From: Amyelois transitella
Lineage: Eukaryota > Arthropoda > Insecta > Lepidoptera > Pyralidae
DNA length: 64,000 nucleotides
Direction of reading: 5' to 3'
Assembly (NCBI RefSeq): GCF_032362555.1
Contig: NC_083517.1
Span: forward strand, 5,166,001-5,230,000
The number at the start of each line of letters is the position of its first letter. Within the stretch, counting starts at the first letter, position 1. The notes under the pieces are model-generated. The model saw only the letters and a list, made by a program, of their open reading frames with translations, ran no database searches and had not been told where the DNA came from. Shown here piece by piece: positions 1-12,367 of the stretch. The position numbers and the translations under genes were made by a program.

Positions 1-3000
1 ACCAAGTCGTGAAACTGGCAGCGGGCATTCTCTTTGTGTTGTTCCTCATTGTGACACTCCAACTCTAGGGATCGGAGCTTTTTTTCTAAATCCTTTATTT
101 TCTCTTCACAGTAACGGTTGTCACGTTGAAGTGTCTGTACTGTGACTTCACTTCTTCCTTGGGACGTTTGTAAACTGCGTTGTATGTCCTCCAGATCCTG
201 GATTTTCTTTCTGAGTGATGAGATGACAGCACTCTGCCTGGCATTCTGCTCACGCAAGTGGTCGATTTCCACTTGCTGTTCTAATATCCTCTGATCTCGC
301 GAAAGCATTTGGTTTTTTAAATCCGTGTTCTGTAAAAAAGTAAGATAATCTATTTTATTTGGGACATCTTTTTAAAATATAACACATATTTAAAAAAATG
401 TAAAATTTAAGTAATGAGATGTCATAATACACACTTCAGAAATTAATTTGTCTCTTTTGTACTGCAGACCAGCAAGATCACTTCTCAATGCGGTGACGAC
501 GTCATTAGCAACATCGGCCTCCATCTGTAAATAATATTTCCTTTAATAAACTCCATAACCGGTGGAACATCGGCGAATTTTACTGCATTACCAATTAATA
601 ACATTTAATTACGTTAATAACTTACAAAAATCCATATTGGTATTTTTCTTATCGCAACATAAAGAGACAGTGTTATTTGACGTATGAAAGACGACTACGG
701 GCTTGAAGCGGTTCTTGTTGGAAATGTACCTAGCGTGTTATGGGTCGCTATTTCAAGCTAAGCAGTCACGATTCTGCTTGCTCACTGCGCCGGCTTGGCT
801 TACATCCTACTTACATGAAACCGGGGAAGTCTCCCCACCGAATTATTACCCATTTCGCCTTGTTGCTTAGATAACGAGGTCGCGACGATTCCGTCCTATA
901 TAGTGAACTTGTCATTGGAAAAAAACCTTTCTAAAGGAAGCAACTAAGCTATTGACTTGATTGAATTATACAGTTAGCGGTATTTATATGCCAGAGTGAT
1001 CCGTACGAGGTACGAGGAATTACCCTACATAAGTACCTTTAAGGTATTTTACGGACTGCAAATGAAACGTAAGACGATAGGTATTGTGAATAAGGTTTAT
1101 GAGAATCTATGAATATGAAAAAACATACGTAAACGTTTGTTTGTCCAGTTGGGCCCCTAATTATTTTAATTGAGGAAAACGTGACGGGTTGGAATTCCTT
1201 GGTTACATAGAAACGGTTAAGAACAGGATATTTCTCAATAACACACTCGACAGATCAATCGATGTAGCCTATCCTTTTCAATAACATTTTATATTATCCA
1301 TACAAATGCTAAACTCAACAAAATCAGTATTCAGAGGAGTAAAATGTATCTAATTAAAAAAATTATATTTATACAACCCGACCCAGATTAATGATATTAT
1401 ACTTACCTAAGTACATAGGCAACCAAAAACATACAAACACGTAGTCACGTCTATATCCCTTGCGGGGTAAACATACATAGTTAACAGTCTTGTCACTATT
1501 TGAATCTCAATTTGATCATCAAGCAATGCAATTGAACGTGGCCTTTCTGTCTACCAAAGAAATATAAAAATATTTATATCGGCAAAAAAAAAAATTCGCG
1601 AGTTCTTTTGTAGGAGGTGGGTACCTGAGTCTGGCACCTTAACAATGTGACTATATGACCACCGACGACTTTGTTTTTATAACTAGGTACTAAGTATCTA
1701 TGTAGATAGTATGAAATGGTTAAAAAAATCTCATCGAATAATAAGGTAAAATTTTCATCCGAAAGCCGCACAGCCTAATCTCTGCGTTTTCTTTTGTTTT
1801 TATCGGATGCCGACGACAAAAAGCTTCGCTAATTCTGCCTGTACGTACGAATTGCACCTACCTACAAGTGTAGGTATATGTATTATAGTTGTTCTTTCGT
1901 TACTGCTCGTTCAGTTACGGTTCTTACATATTGATCTTTTTATTTATCGTTTAATGAAGGATTGCACAGTGCTATACTTAAAAATGGTAAAGATTGTAAA
2001 GCGGTGTATAACACAAAGGTATAACGATTGTAGGCGATGGGCTAGCAACCTGTCGCTACTTGAGTCTCAATTCCATCATTGAGCAATACAGATGAACGTG
2101 GTCTTTCAGTCTTTTCTAAACTTGGTTCTACCTATTTCGCAAGGGATATAGACGTGATTATATGTATGTACATATAACGAATATCGGTTGATCTAATGCC
2201 CATGATATAAAAAAGTACCTACCTATATTTTTTCTTTTACCTAAGTAGGTACTTACACATGAGCTGGTGGTCAATAAGTATGCGACGGCGAAGCTATAGA
2301 TAATATCTTTAATGTCTTTAATTTAGTGGAGAGAGAAAAGTCGGAAGGTGGACCCCGGACCCTGAAACGAAATACTTTCGTGGACGGTGCAACCGGGAAC
2401 ACGGAGATATGAGAGAGAGATAATTTTACATACATACATAAAATCACGCCTCGTTCCCGGAGGGGTAGGCAGAGATTACCTCTTTCCACTTGCCACGATC
2501 TCTGCATACTTCCTTCGCTTCATCCACATTCATAACTCTCTTCATGCAAGCGGCGGTTTCGGGTACTCTTAACCTGGCCCTTTACCAGGACGTCCTTAAT
2601 TTGATCAAGATACGTTCGTCTAGGTCTTCCCACCCCGACCTTTCCCTCCACACTCCCCTTGTATATCTGCTTAGTCAACATGCATTCATCCTCTCCATAT
2701 GACCAAACCATCTTAACGAACCCTTTACTATTCCTGTAACTAGGTACATCTTCTTTCACATCACAACATTCCCTTACCGCGCTGTTCCCTATCCGGTCAC
2801 TCAATTTCACACCCATCATAGGTACTCCGTAACGCTCTTATTTCCACTGCATTTATTTTGCTTTCGTGCTTCTTTTGCCATACCCAACTTTCACACCCAT
2901 ACATTAATACATTACAGAAATAAATTTGTTGGTGATAAAATTGTTTATTGTAAGTAGGTATATAAAAAGCTTGTGGTAAGTTATGGATATCAATTTTATG

Positions 3001-3267
3001 ACGATAAGGAAAAAAAAACTATTTATCTACTTGCTTATGTAAGGTCAAGGTACTGCTGGACACTTTTAGTGTTCTTATTTTGATATTGACTTTATAATAA
3101 TTGTAATAGAGAAACAAATGAAGGTTATTTATTGCAACAAAACATGCGAGACTAGGGAATCCTAAAAAGAAATTTTGACAACTTACGTCTTCAGTTGGAG
3201 ATTTGCTACACAAAGCTTCGTACACTTTCCAATCCTCTATTTCTTCCTTAGATTTCTCGTCATCCAT
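1..3267 (-). CDS. Coiled-coil gene, second copy (5' part only)
   Basis: Duplicate of the start of the gene at 13950-25485, with exons at 3267-3187, 524-435 and 329 down to the window edge. Phases and splice sites are intact. Exons 1 and 2 look identical to the other copy. In the visible part of exon 3 one base differs (Q in copy B, H in copy A; codon near base 36). Nothing seen here breaks the frame, so this could be functional, but the remaining exons lie outside the window. Confidence 0.8.
525..3186 (-). other. First intron of coiled-coil gene copy A, filled with repeats
   Basis: No coding sequence. It contains pieces of the ~230 bp lepidopteran repeat (about 1437-1560 and 2050-2170) and a 5'-truncated LINE (2428-2915). 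Short open frames here are repeat-derived. The matching intron in copy B is 22303-25404. Confidence 0.6.
2428..2915 (-). mobile_element. 5'-truncated LINE fragment (RT C-terminus), copy A
   Basis: The minus strand reads the C-terminal region of the reverse transcriptase ORF found at 38081-40251 (recognisable GVGRPRRTYLDQIKDVL) and ends in (ATGT)n. Internal small deletions break the frame. Flanking target duplications are visible but decayed in this copy: 'agagataatttt' at 2416-2427 against 'agaaataaattt' at 2916-2927. Confidence 0.85.
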
Positions 3268-4984
3268 CACTGCACTTGTTTACAGCCTGTATCTGAAATA
3301 CTACGTTGCTATGAACCGCGACTTGTAAACAAAAAAAATCGATTGCGGCGATGTGTATATGGATATACCTATTCGAACAGTGAATTGTTCGCGGTGCAAT
3401 TTAAAATTTCTGTGTCCAATAAAATGCCCTCTTTTGTCAACCATACATTAATCATGCTATTGTTAGTGTTCTTCGTATACTGTTGAGCATGGTGTTATGT
3501 TTATCAAAATATACTTGCCTACCTACTTATTTTGATACAGCTAGTATCAAAATAAGTATATTGCCCGCGACTACGTTCTCTGTAACTTTTAACTGATTAT
3601 TCAAATGTCTAAGTTAAATTTCGGCAAACTTGTCTGACAAAGACACACACCTCCTTACAAACTTGGGCATTTATAATATTAGTAGGATTCTCCACTTGTT
3701 TTCAAACACAATTTCAATAAGGTTTTTTTTTAGTCTTATATTATTCCGATTTTTAAGAGAAGACTTCCATTTATTTTAAGATGCCATCTAGTGACGGGTA
3801 TGAATAACATGAATTAAAGCACGGGCGCACCCTACAGTTTACTTTTGATATTATTTTCTATCTCATGTTCTGAGGAATTAAATCCATTATGCTTTGTGCG
3901 TGTGGTTAAACGCAAGGTTGATTAGGTTAATTAAATAAAGGCTTAGATATCACATCAATAATTTAATCAGATCAATAAACATGTACTAGGTACAGAAACG
4001 TAAAGTGCTATGATTATATAAAACAATAACAAATGTCTATTTCTAACAACTAGTAATATATCACGTTAAATGATTACATTCATTGAAATAAAAATCTAAT
4101 ATGTATGCCATCCACATATATTTGGATTGATTACATTTTATCTCTCCCATTCATTTAGTGTATTTATTTTGTCACGACTATTTACTTGCTAATAAGATAG
4201 GCAGATATTTCATTAAGAAATACTGCCAAATAATATAATAGTTAAATTGGTATGACAATTCACACACACTGGAAGAACAACAAAAGGCAGTAAATTTCCT
4301 AGTTTCTTTCTTTTTCTTATGAAGGGAAATTTTACAAAAATTTCTTTCTTTTTTTTATGAAGGGTTACAAAATTGCAACATCCCTTTTTCAGTTCAAGTA
4401 ATATTTATGTATATGCCGAAGTGTATCACATACTCCATTCAGTACAAGGCAACTCAAGTGGCCTTTTTTAATTATTTCTAATATCAACAATATTTGTATC
4501 ACAGTACACCACACCAAGACGATTGAAGGCTTAGAATCCAGTCACTATAAAAATTGTTAGGTTTGGTAAAGGTGTAACTTAACACTTGTAGTAGATAGTA
4601 GACTTGTAGTATAATTTGTTCATATTTTATTAATTTTCACTATTGATATAACATTTAAGCTGTTGATGTTCTCGCGAGTTCATTACCATCCCACATTCTT
4701 TATTTTTATTCTAAAATGGTCAAGTCTGTTCGACTTGGTTATAATTATTCATGTTTGGATACTTGGTAGGTACTAAACTGTTATGTGCCTCTATGTTCAA
4801 TATATATATATTTATAAAGAAGAAAGTAACAATAAATTTATGATGGTTACAATACATTATTTTTACACCAGATATTCCAGCCAGCAATGAATCCACCTGG
4901 AATTAGAGAAAAAACATATTAAGCACAAAATTAACTAAGTGTAACATATTCAACTAAAAGTTTCAGATAAACTATTTAAATAAA

Positions 4985-4990
4985 TTTATT
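4985..4990 (-). terminator. Poly(A) signal of the 54-aa gene, copy A
   Basis: AATAAA on the minus strand about 120 nt past the TAA at 5112, in the context 'caataaattt'. It is also present in copy B at about 27270-27275. Confidence 0.5.
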
Positions 4991-5111
4991 GAAAGAAAAT
5001 ATCTGTTAATATAATATTGTCCACAGTAAATCACACTGAGAAAACAAATTACCTTGTTATACTATCCAAATAAACAGAACATAATCAACAACTGCTAAAT
5101 TTGTGACAAGT

Positions 5112-5798
5112 TTATATGAGACCCAACCTTTTCTTCTTGATTCGGAGTTTGTGAATTTGAGCCCTGAAACATTGAAATACACTTATATTACAATAAAGAA
5201 ATTAAATTAATAATATTTATTTATTTATGTAAATTTACATATACATATTTACTACACAAGATAGAAAATAAATCATTAATATTCTCTGAAATCAACAGAA
5301 CTATTGCAATGCAATGCAATAATTGTATTGACTGCTTGCATTATGTCAGTTGACCGGTTATTGCATTGTCGGTAATATTGTTTGCTCTGCAGTAAATATC
5401 TGTTAGATTATTTTTTTTGTGTACAGTTTCTCATAGAATATTCCTGGGTTTATGCTTAAGTCTTACTCAAGTTATACTTGAGAGCCATGAGTCTATAGTA
5501 CATTGTATTTTTTGAGATATATTTAATTGGGTTCTAACTTTTTAGTCCTCTTTTTGCAATAAATTTTGTAGAAATATTAAAGGTAAAAAACTTTATATTT
5601 ATCTACCAAATGTTTGCTCCAATTCAAGTAATTTAGACTTAATACAGGTATAATGTAGAGTACTGAATAGATATAATTTACTTACTGGAGCATTAAAAGC
5701 TTGGCTCTTAGTACTAAAGTTGCGTGAATCCGATCATCAATACTTTCAATTTCTTGGTTGCGGATTGCGGGCAGGCCATTGTCCTGCCGCCTGGTCAT
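5112..5798 (-). CDS. Small 54-aa basic protein, two exons, copy A
   Basis: Exon 1 is 5798-5686 (starts MTRRQDNGLPAIRNQE, donor 'gtaagt') and exon 2 is 5163-5112 (acceptor 'tttcag'). Joining gives CA+G and continues QAQIHKLRIKKKRLGLI then TAA. The middle (about residues 16-48) is helical and heptad-like; the C-terminus is lysine/arginine-rich. No signal peptide or membrane segment. I do not recognise the family. It lies about 1.8 kb upstream of the coiled-coil gene on the same strand. Both copies keep the frame, which favours a real gene. Confidence 0.65.
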
Positions 5799-6952
5799 GT
5801 CGTCCACAAATGAACAATACAAGAAGCACTGGCTAATTAATTTTTTTGCTTAAACATATAATTATCTTTCAAATTCAAAGTAAAACAAAAGAGACAATGA
5901 AAACAACGCCGCAAATGTATTGATTTTGTTTTGTTTGTATTGATAAGTTAGTTGCCATAGTGTTGCCCTCTACAAATCATCTAGCGAGTGTTGTCAACTG
6001 TCTCCGACGAGGATGCGCTAAATCGATCCCAAAAAGAGGTACAAAAACAAAATTTTATTTGAAAAGCAAGCGATAAAGATCTTAAACAATAGTGACTAAC
6101 AAAAAAAAATATAACTACATTCTTTTAGATTTTGCACAAAATAATTATAGTAATTAAATAGCATTAAAATCATGGCAACACAAAGCACTGGCATTGAACC
6201 TGATATACTTTGTTATTTTTAGATTGGTGCTGAAAGTTTATTCTGACGCATTATCTAGGTAGGTTAAGGACGTTTTGAATTTATTTTGTAATAAAGTTGT
6301 GAATTGTAAATATTTCCATAATCAAGTAGGTACATGTTGTTTATGTTATGTATGTAAGTAGGTACAATAAAAAGTTAGAGAATATAAGTAATTCTAGCAG
6401 ACCGATAATGTGAAATGAGCTGATGTATTTAAGCCTTATCCTAACAGGGACGTAGTAGAAAGAAGACCATAAATCCGATAATCATAAAATTAAACCGGTA
6501 AATTTCTTTTGTGTGTTTAACTTAAATTTTCACGAATTAAAGTTAAACTAATTGAATTTCATGTTTTTTTTTATCACAACTTGTCAACCATTTTAAAGAG
6601 CGCCAAATATTGGAATAGAAAGACAATGAGTGTTGAGCGTTGAAGGCAAAAAGCTAAAACTAACGCCGTAAGCGTTAAGTTGGCAACATTATACAACATG
6701 ACACAAGTAAGCCAGTGTTACCAGAATGCTTAGTCAAGTACCCAAATTGTCCTAATGGTTATTATTTTTTCCCTAAAAATTCTTAAACATTAAGCCTTCA
6801 CCTACGTACGGTTTTATTATGAACTTAAATAACTTAATTTAGTAGTTTAGATTGCTCTTAGTAAATTAGTATCTAAAATAGTAGTAAAATTGTGCACAAA
6901 ATAAGATTTCAAATTCAAATTCAAACGTATTATAATCCTACTACTTATTTAA

Positions 6953-7290
6953 ATTAAGGTACTCATCTATAGAATAAAAATTGTTTTGAAGAAGCATAGA
7001 TTAATTTTTTTTATTAACGTGAGTTAATTTATTTTCATTTTTTATAGAATTTGGTAGTTTATTATAAATTTTTATTCCCATATGAAATGGGCTTTGGTGG
7101 AGCATTTTTATTCTTGCAGGTTGAATGCATAAGTTATTTTTATTTCTTGTGTGATATGTATGTGTATCTTTTATTTGAGTAAATAAATGCTTATTTTTGT
7201 GTACAAATTGAAGGTAGTGTTAGTAATTCAATTTTTTTATAATATGGTTTGCAGCATACTTGTAAAATTAGCATGTGTCTAATCATTTAT
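6953..7290 (-). mobile_element. LINE C-terminal remnant (CR1/Jockey-like), copy A, broken
   Basis: Corresponds to 29214-29555 but has a ~22 bp deletion between two 'aaattga' repeats near 7210 and a lost T near 6999, so the frame is destroyed. The 3' tail on the minus strand is 'tttgaa' repeats (about 6908-6927). Confidence 0.7.
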
Positions 7291-7385
7291 TAAAATAAAA
7301 GCGATTGGACCGATTTTGATTATATTTGCAAAGAGACCGACAAATCTTGCAGAAGTTACATACATAACTACATACTTTTTGCTAG

Positions 7386-7480
7386 AAATAACATATAATC
7401 ACGTCTATATTCCTTATGTGGTAGACAGAGCCAACAGTCTTCTGAAAGACTGAAAGGCCACGTTCAGCTGTTTGGCTTAA
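7386..7480 (+). repeat. ~230 bp lepidopteran interspersed repeat, fragment
   Basis: Reads 'cacgtctatattccttatgtgg...agacagagccaacagtctt...gaaaggccacgttcagctg', the leading part of the family represented in full at 50280-50515. Duplicated in copy B at about 29668-29750. Confidence 0.7.
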
Positions 7481-7744
7481 TGATAGAAGTCCTTGTTTTA
7501 TACTTAGGTATTTGGTACGAATCCCGTCGCAAAAGATAACAAGTAAGTAGAGGAGTAATGTAAGAGCTTTGGCGGTATTTTTTGGGTTTTAGTCTTGTGA
7601 TGGTATCTAACCCATGGGATTCTGGATTCTCATGTTGTACAAAATGATGTGTCGCTATCTGGCACCGCAAGCAGTGTTCTGCGTGGTTGTAACGCTGTCA
7701 AATATGATCAAAACGATTTGTTTTGCAATGACACATTCATTCAC

Positions 7745-7915
7745 ATATAATAACGTCTATATCTCTTGCGGGGTAGACCAACAGTCTCGATAGACTGAGA
7801 GGCTACCTTCAGGTGGCTAACGGACATGTAGTGACAGGTTGCTAGCGCCTACAAGAGGAATTCTAACTTTTTAAGCCTATCCCTAAGTCGCCTTTTATGG
7901 CACTTTGTACCTACT
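7745..7915 (+). repeat. ~230 bp lepidopteran interspersed repeat
   Basis: Longer copy with the head ('cgtctatatctcttgcgg'), the middle ('gtgacaggttgctagc') and the 'taagcctatccctaagtcg' end. Duplicated in copy B at about 30020-30178. Confidence 0.75.
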
Positions 7916-8271
7916 ATATTTTTATATTTTTAATGTGCTCTTTTTAAATGAATAATATAGTATAATATACTTTATTACATTGCTTATTCACTAAGAAAAG
8001 AACGACCGAGTGTTGAAAAGCGTATGAAAAATACGGGCTTAATGTCGTTTTGGTGTTATCGAAAGTGGTGTAAGAGCTTTCGGGATATTTTTCTATAGAA
8101 ATTAATGGTTCTTTGACCGCGTGACGAATCGCCACGACTCTAGAGGGAGTGATACGAAAGGTTGGAAACTTAAGATATAATGTGCCTAACTATTTCATTT
8201 TTACCTATAACTGTATTTATAGATGTATTTCTTTCTTTATTTATAAGTTTATTATAATCCCTAGTAAGATT

Positions 8272-11051
8272 ATAACTACTTACTATATGTAGACTACTAG
8301 ATATACTAAGTCTTATTTCCTGTAAGCTACAAAAATATTCCAACATACTAAATTGGCAGCCTCACGGATGTCAGAGAACTGTAGATTAACCATCTCTAAT
8401 CAAAGAACGCACGGCAACAGCATTATTTTTTTCTGCTCGACCATAAAGCCGTGCGTCATAAAAGAAAAACCTCAAGTGGGTCACTGAATGTCACTGGTGG
8501 TCATTAAATGGTATTTTCTCTATAGTTTTCCTAACGAGACTACTATAGTTTTCCTAGGAAAGTTTCAGTACCTAAGTACCATAATACCTATTCCTATTAG
8601 ATCCAGTACCTAAGTTTAAACAATAATATTAAAAATTTGGGTTGAGAAAAATAAAACTGAATAGTAAAGGAAAACGTTTTTCCTTTTATAGAATAGAAAT
8701 TTAATATATAAAAATACAGTGCACAATTACAGGTGCCAATCGACTATTTTAATCTGCGATTAAACCATGGGGGCTATACCACTAACGTTTATACGATCTA
8801 TGTTTTAATAACATTCACTTTCTTGATCTTTTCGGTTTACCTCAGAGGTAGAAAAGGTTCGCATGTACCACACCACAATTTAGTTGAAGTCATATAATCC
8901 ACACTGATAATACCTAACGAGAAAAAAAAATATTTTTTATGATTATAACGATTAAACTTAAAAACTTCTGGACTGATTTTCACGAAATTTGGTATAGAAT
9001 ACCTAAACCTTTGGAACATGGCATATAGCCAAAGATCGGAAGAAGTGTTATATATTATTTAAATTGTTAATACCATATTTCGAGGCGTAAATGTGAGTTT
9101 TTACTACACACGTCAACTGTACCTATAAACTACTGATGTTCCTTCTCAAAATAAACAAATTTGATTGAAAAATAAGACAATGGTTCCCACTTAGTCGTAG
9201 AGGCGCAAAAACCAACAGGAAGTGCAGGACCTGTTTCGCCCTCAGTCATCGTTCCTCGGTGATCCAGTTTGTTAAAGATCACTCTGACATTTATTATTAT
9301 GCGTATAATACGAACTAAGTATTCTCTTATGAACAGCCTTTGTAAAGGAGACTTTCGTTATGCGGGTTTTTCTTCAGGTGCAATTAAGTTTGCAAGATTC
9401 AATGATGACCGGTATGACGCAGAGCTATTGTATTTGTAGGTAAGTCAGTTACTTTTCAAGTAGTTATTAAATCAATAACTTTATGAAAAATTTAAATAAG
9501 TTTTCTTTTTTTAGGTGATTAAACAGACACAATACAGAATAGACAACTTACGCTGTAGAACGAATGCTTTAACTTGACATAGATTTATGTATATTATTTT
9601 TTTTTTCTACACTGACATACAGTTACTGCAAATAAAATACATTCTTTTTAGTTTATCAACATAAAATTATTTGGAAACGTCTCACGAAAACGCCTCGTTG
9701 CCTTCGACATTGTTCGGTTGTCGACCTGCTATGTAATTGAACCTGGTTTAAGTAATAAGTAGGTATATAGACGGACCTTGGGTACATATAGGTATAATTA
9801 GTACGAGTAATTTGATTAAAAATAAATCGCTTCAAGTTCACAGACGGCTGTAAGTAAGAGTTCGTCCGTGGGAGAAATAAACTTGTATCACAAAAGAAGC
9901 AACTTGTCCTATAAAAGTTAATTTATTTTTTATTTCTAAAACTTTATTTTACTCACTTTTATCCCTTTAAGTTCTCAGTTGCGCTCTCAACCATTAATAT
10001 TAAATTTTTTGAAGTTAAGAAAAACTTTATAAACGATGGTTTTGGCCGACTTGTATTTGTAAGGTAACTCTTGTTATCAAATTTGGTAATAAAAGGTGGT
10101 GGTGGTGTTGGACTCATCAAATGAGAAAATGTATTCCCGGATTTTTTTCCGAAATCTGAGAGTCTCATTCTACAATGATTTAGTTTTTGCTTTGTTTATT
10201 TACCAGCACAAAAATCTCTTTTTTCTGTTTAATGTTATTTGTAATTTTTTGCCTGTGTCTTATTTTTGTACCACGCAACGGATTTTGATGCAGTTTTCAC
10301 TGTTATGTAGACAATTTAAAATCGACAATGTGCGTAACTGGGCCGGGTCGCTAAATAATAAATTACGTGTAGATAAGGATTAAAAGTTAATACAACTTAT
10401 AGAAGTGCAAAGTTTTTTTTTAACTCTACTAAATTATTTTGGTATCGACACTAATAAAATAAAGTACATACCAAGAAAAATATCCATACATAATTGTAGG
10501 TCATCTCGCCGCGAAACATTAGTTTCACACCTCTGCGAACACTCGGTTTATTGTATTGATAGAGACATGTCCACTTTTTCGGGGATAATGAACAATAACA
10601 TTTTATCCAATGAAAACGAGGCAGTATTACTACTTTTCTCTTATCATGCGACGGCTTCTGACACACTGTGCACAACTAAGCAAAATCTTCTTACTTCGTT
10701 ATTCGTAATAGAAAAAGCGATTTGCTTCTAGTACACGAGTGGTCTGCGCGCGCGCTGCGTTCAACTACAGCTCCCAGCACTACTGCTGACCTTGCCAATT
10801 AATATATTTTTTTTAATAATGCACTTTCTTATGACGTATCAGGTTCTAGTATTCGCGTGGAGAAAAACCACGTGAATGATTCATTAGACAAAGAGACTTG
10901 GTAAAATACAGCTAAATTTTAATAAAAAAAAATATAACTAATATAATACAATTTTGGAGCACTTCTACATTTTATTTTTAGGCAAAGAATTAAATGAGAG
11001 TGAGTTTTTTATAGTATTAGATTTGGATCATATAGGTAACTTCCGTATTAA
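8272..11051. other. Gene-poor spacer, nothing coding seen
   Basis: AT-rich unique sequence between the duplication edge and the secreted-protein gene. Short open frames lack codon or splice support. A GC-rich patch (10740-10800, 'gcgcgcgcgc') and a short tandem 'ctatagttttccta' (about 8519-8556) are the only features seen. Confidence 0.5.
10971..10976 (-). terminator. Poly(A) signal of the secreted-protein gene
   Basis: AATAAA on the minus strand about 76 nt after the TAA at 11052. Confidence 0.6.
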
Positions 11052-12367
11052 TTAGTGTCCATAATAAGGGTCATGACCGTACTCCGGTACTGGCGCATGG
11101 TAAGTTGGTTCGTATTGCTGATAAGTTGCTGGTGCCTGCAACAAACAAAATATATTAGATAGGTACTATAGTATATGCACGCGGTTCTGCTTGTGATTCA
11201 ATTATATTCCATTCTATTATCTTCATCAAAAGGTAGAATTTCAATATAGATGTACTAGTAAGGAATCTTTCTAGCAAGAACAGTAGGTATATCTACGATA
11301 GCTGATACATATTAAATTGATAATTAGTGGCATAAAATCGTACAAACCAAAAGAGTTTTTTTTTTTTGCCATGTTGAGATTAAATGAACACGCTCATTAT
11401 TAATTTTAATCCGTTTAGTAGATTTTTGCGAAAAAGAAAAAACAATACCTTCATTAATATTTTTTTTTGCCCACCACGTTTATCAGAATGATACCTTATG
11501 ATTAGTTAGTCAGTAATAGATAAATGGCAAAAAAATAAAGCTTCTATGTATAAGGCTAAGACCTAAAATGTAACACTTTTTTACTATTACATTAGTTACT
11601 GAAATTATGTTTTTTAAATTTATTCGCGCTAACCTGGTAGCCATAAGACGGTTTCTTCTTCTCATAATCAACGTGCTGGTGTTTCTTGATGATCATGGCA
11701 CCTTTTACCAAATCTTTCAACTTCAACTTAGTAGCCAGTAGATTCGCAGCCATTGCCTTATCGAAAGCCTTTAGTTCCTTTATTTTCGCTTTGACAGCCC
11801 ACAAGCCATCCTTGACTAAGTCCAGCTTGCCAACAGGAAGGTCATCGGACTCTTCGTACTCGTCGTGGTCGTAAGATGGCGTATCATATGCTGCCCTGAA
11901 GAGTTGCTGGTCTTCTTCATCCAGTTCTGCATATCGGGGGAGGTGTATATGTCTTGAAAACGCTGTAGCATGAAAATATCATATTTGAAACTGGTAATAG
12001 TAAAAGACGTTTCACATAAAAATATACTGATGGCGGGGACGGGGAACCAATACCGTGGAGTGGTTATGACAATTATATTATGGTAATATGGCCATTTTTA
12101 TTTTTTTCTGTTTTAATTTCCGAACCATAAAATACAGTAAAGTCCAAGTAACGGTATATTAAAATGACACTTATTCTCAAACCAGAAAGTCATTTATAAT
12201 CAATTTTTTTGCAATATCCTAAAAAAGTACAACTAAAATATGAAAAATATGCAGGTTTAATTGGCTGTGTCATTTAATGCCTGACCGCATGTTACTGATA
12301 TAGTAAAAAGAAAAAAATACTTACCCGAGTTGACGATTAGAATAAAACAAACTAATTGTAACATCAT
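11052..12367 (-). CDS. Secreted Lys/Tyr-rich small protein, three exons, 151 aa
   Basis: Exons are 12367-12325, 11962-11634 and 11135-11052 (TAA at 11052-11054). GT-AG borders and phases all fit. The N-terminus MMLQLVCFILIVNSAFS is a clear signal peptide (cleavage likely after Ala-Phe-Ser). Then come an acidic stretch (DEEDQQ...DHDEYEES), an Ala/Lys/Leu amphipathic helix region, and a Tyr/Pro/His-rich tail (YQQYEPTYHAPVPEYG). Signal intron position, size and the Tyr-rich tail are typical of insect secreted or cuticle-associated proteins, but no chitin-binding (RR) motif is present and I do not recognise the family. No cysteines are seen after the signal peptide. A UTR exon may lie upstream, because 'ttttttag' directly precedes the ATG region. 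Confidence 0.85.

Larger units (their letters stand above)
1..8271 (+). repeat. Segmental duplication, copy A
   Basis: This block matches 21779-30535 in direct orientation nearly end to end. Base 1 aligns with 21779, so the copy probably extends left of the window. The right edge is sharp: after the shared 'ctagtaagatt' copy A continues 'ataacta' and copy B 'ttgcat'. Substitutions are sparse, while indels are frequent: a SINE only in B, a ~33 bp stretch near 23192-23224 only in B, and a shortened A segment around 2230-2330. Both copies carry the same exons. Either a recent tandem duplication or two haplotypes assembled side by side would look like this. Confidence 0.97.

Noticed and set aside
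1574-1771. Open frame MRLSDENFTLLFDEIF... repeated at 23571-23846
   Set aside because: It lies in the coiled-coil first intron in both copies, and its C-terminal end differs through a poly-A length change. No domain or splice support, so intronic repeat DNA.
4850-4890. Possible third exon of the 54-aa gene copy A (minus strand, VDSLLAGISG...)
   Set aside because: Exon 2 already ends in an in-frame TAA in both copies, and the extension differs between the copies because of a TA-repeat length change. At most a UTR exon.
10096-10731. Open frames of 95 and 108 codons on the plus strand
   Set aside because: AT-driven composition, no homology, no splice sites that connect them.
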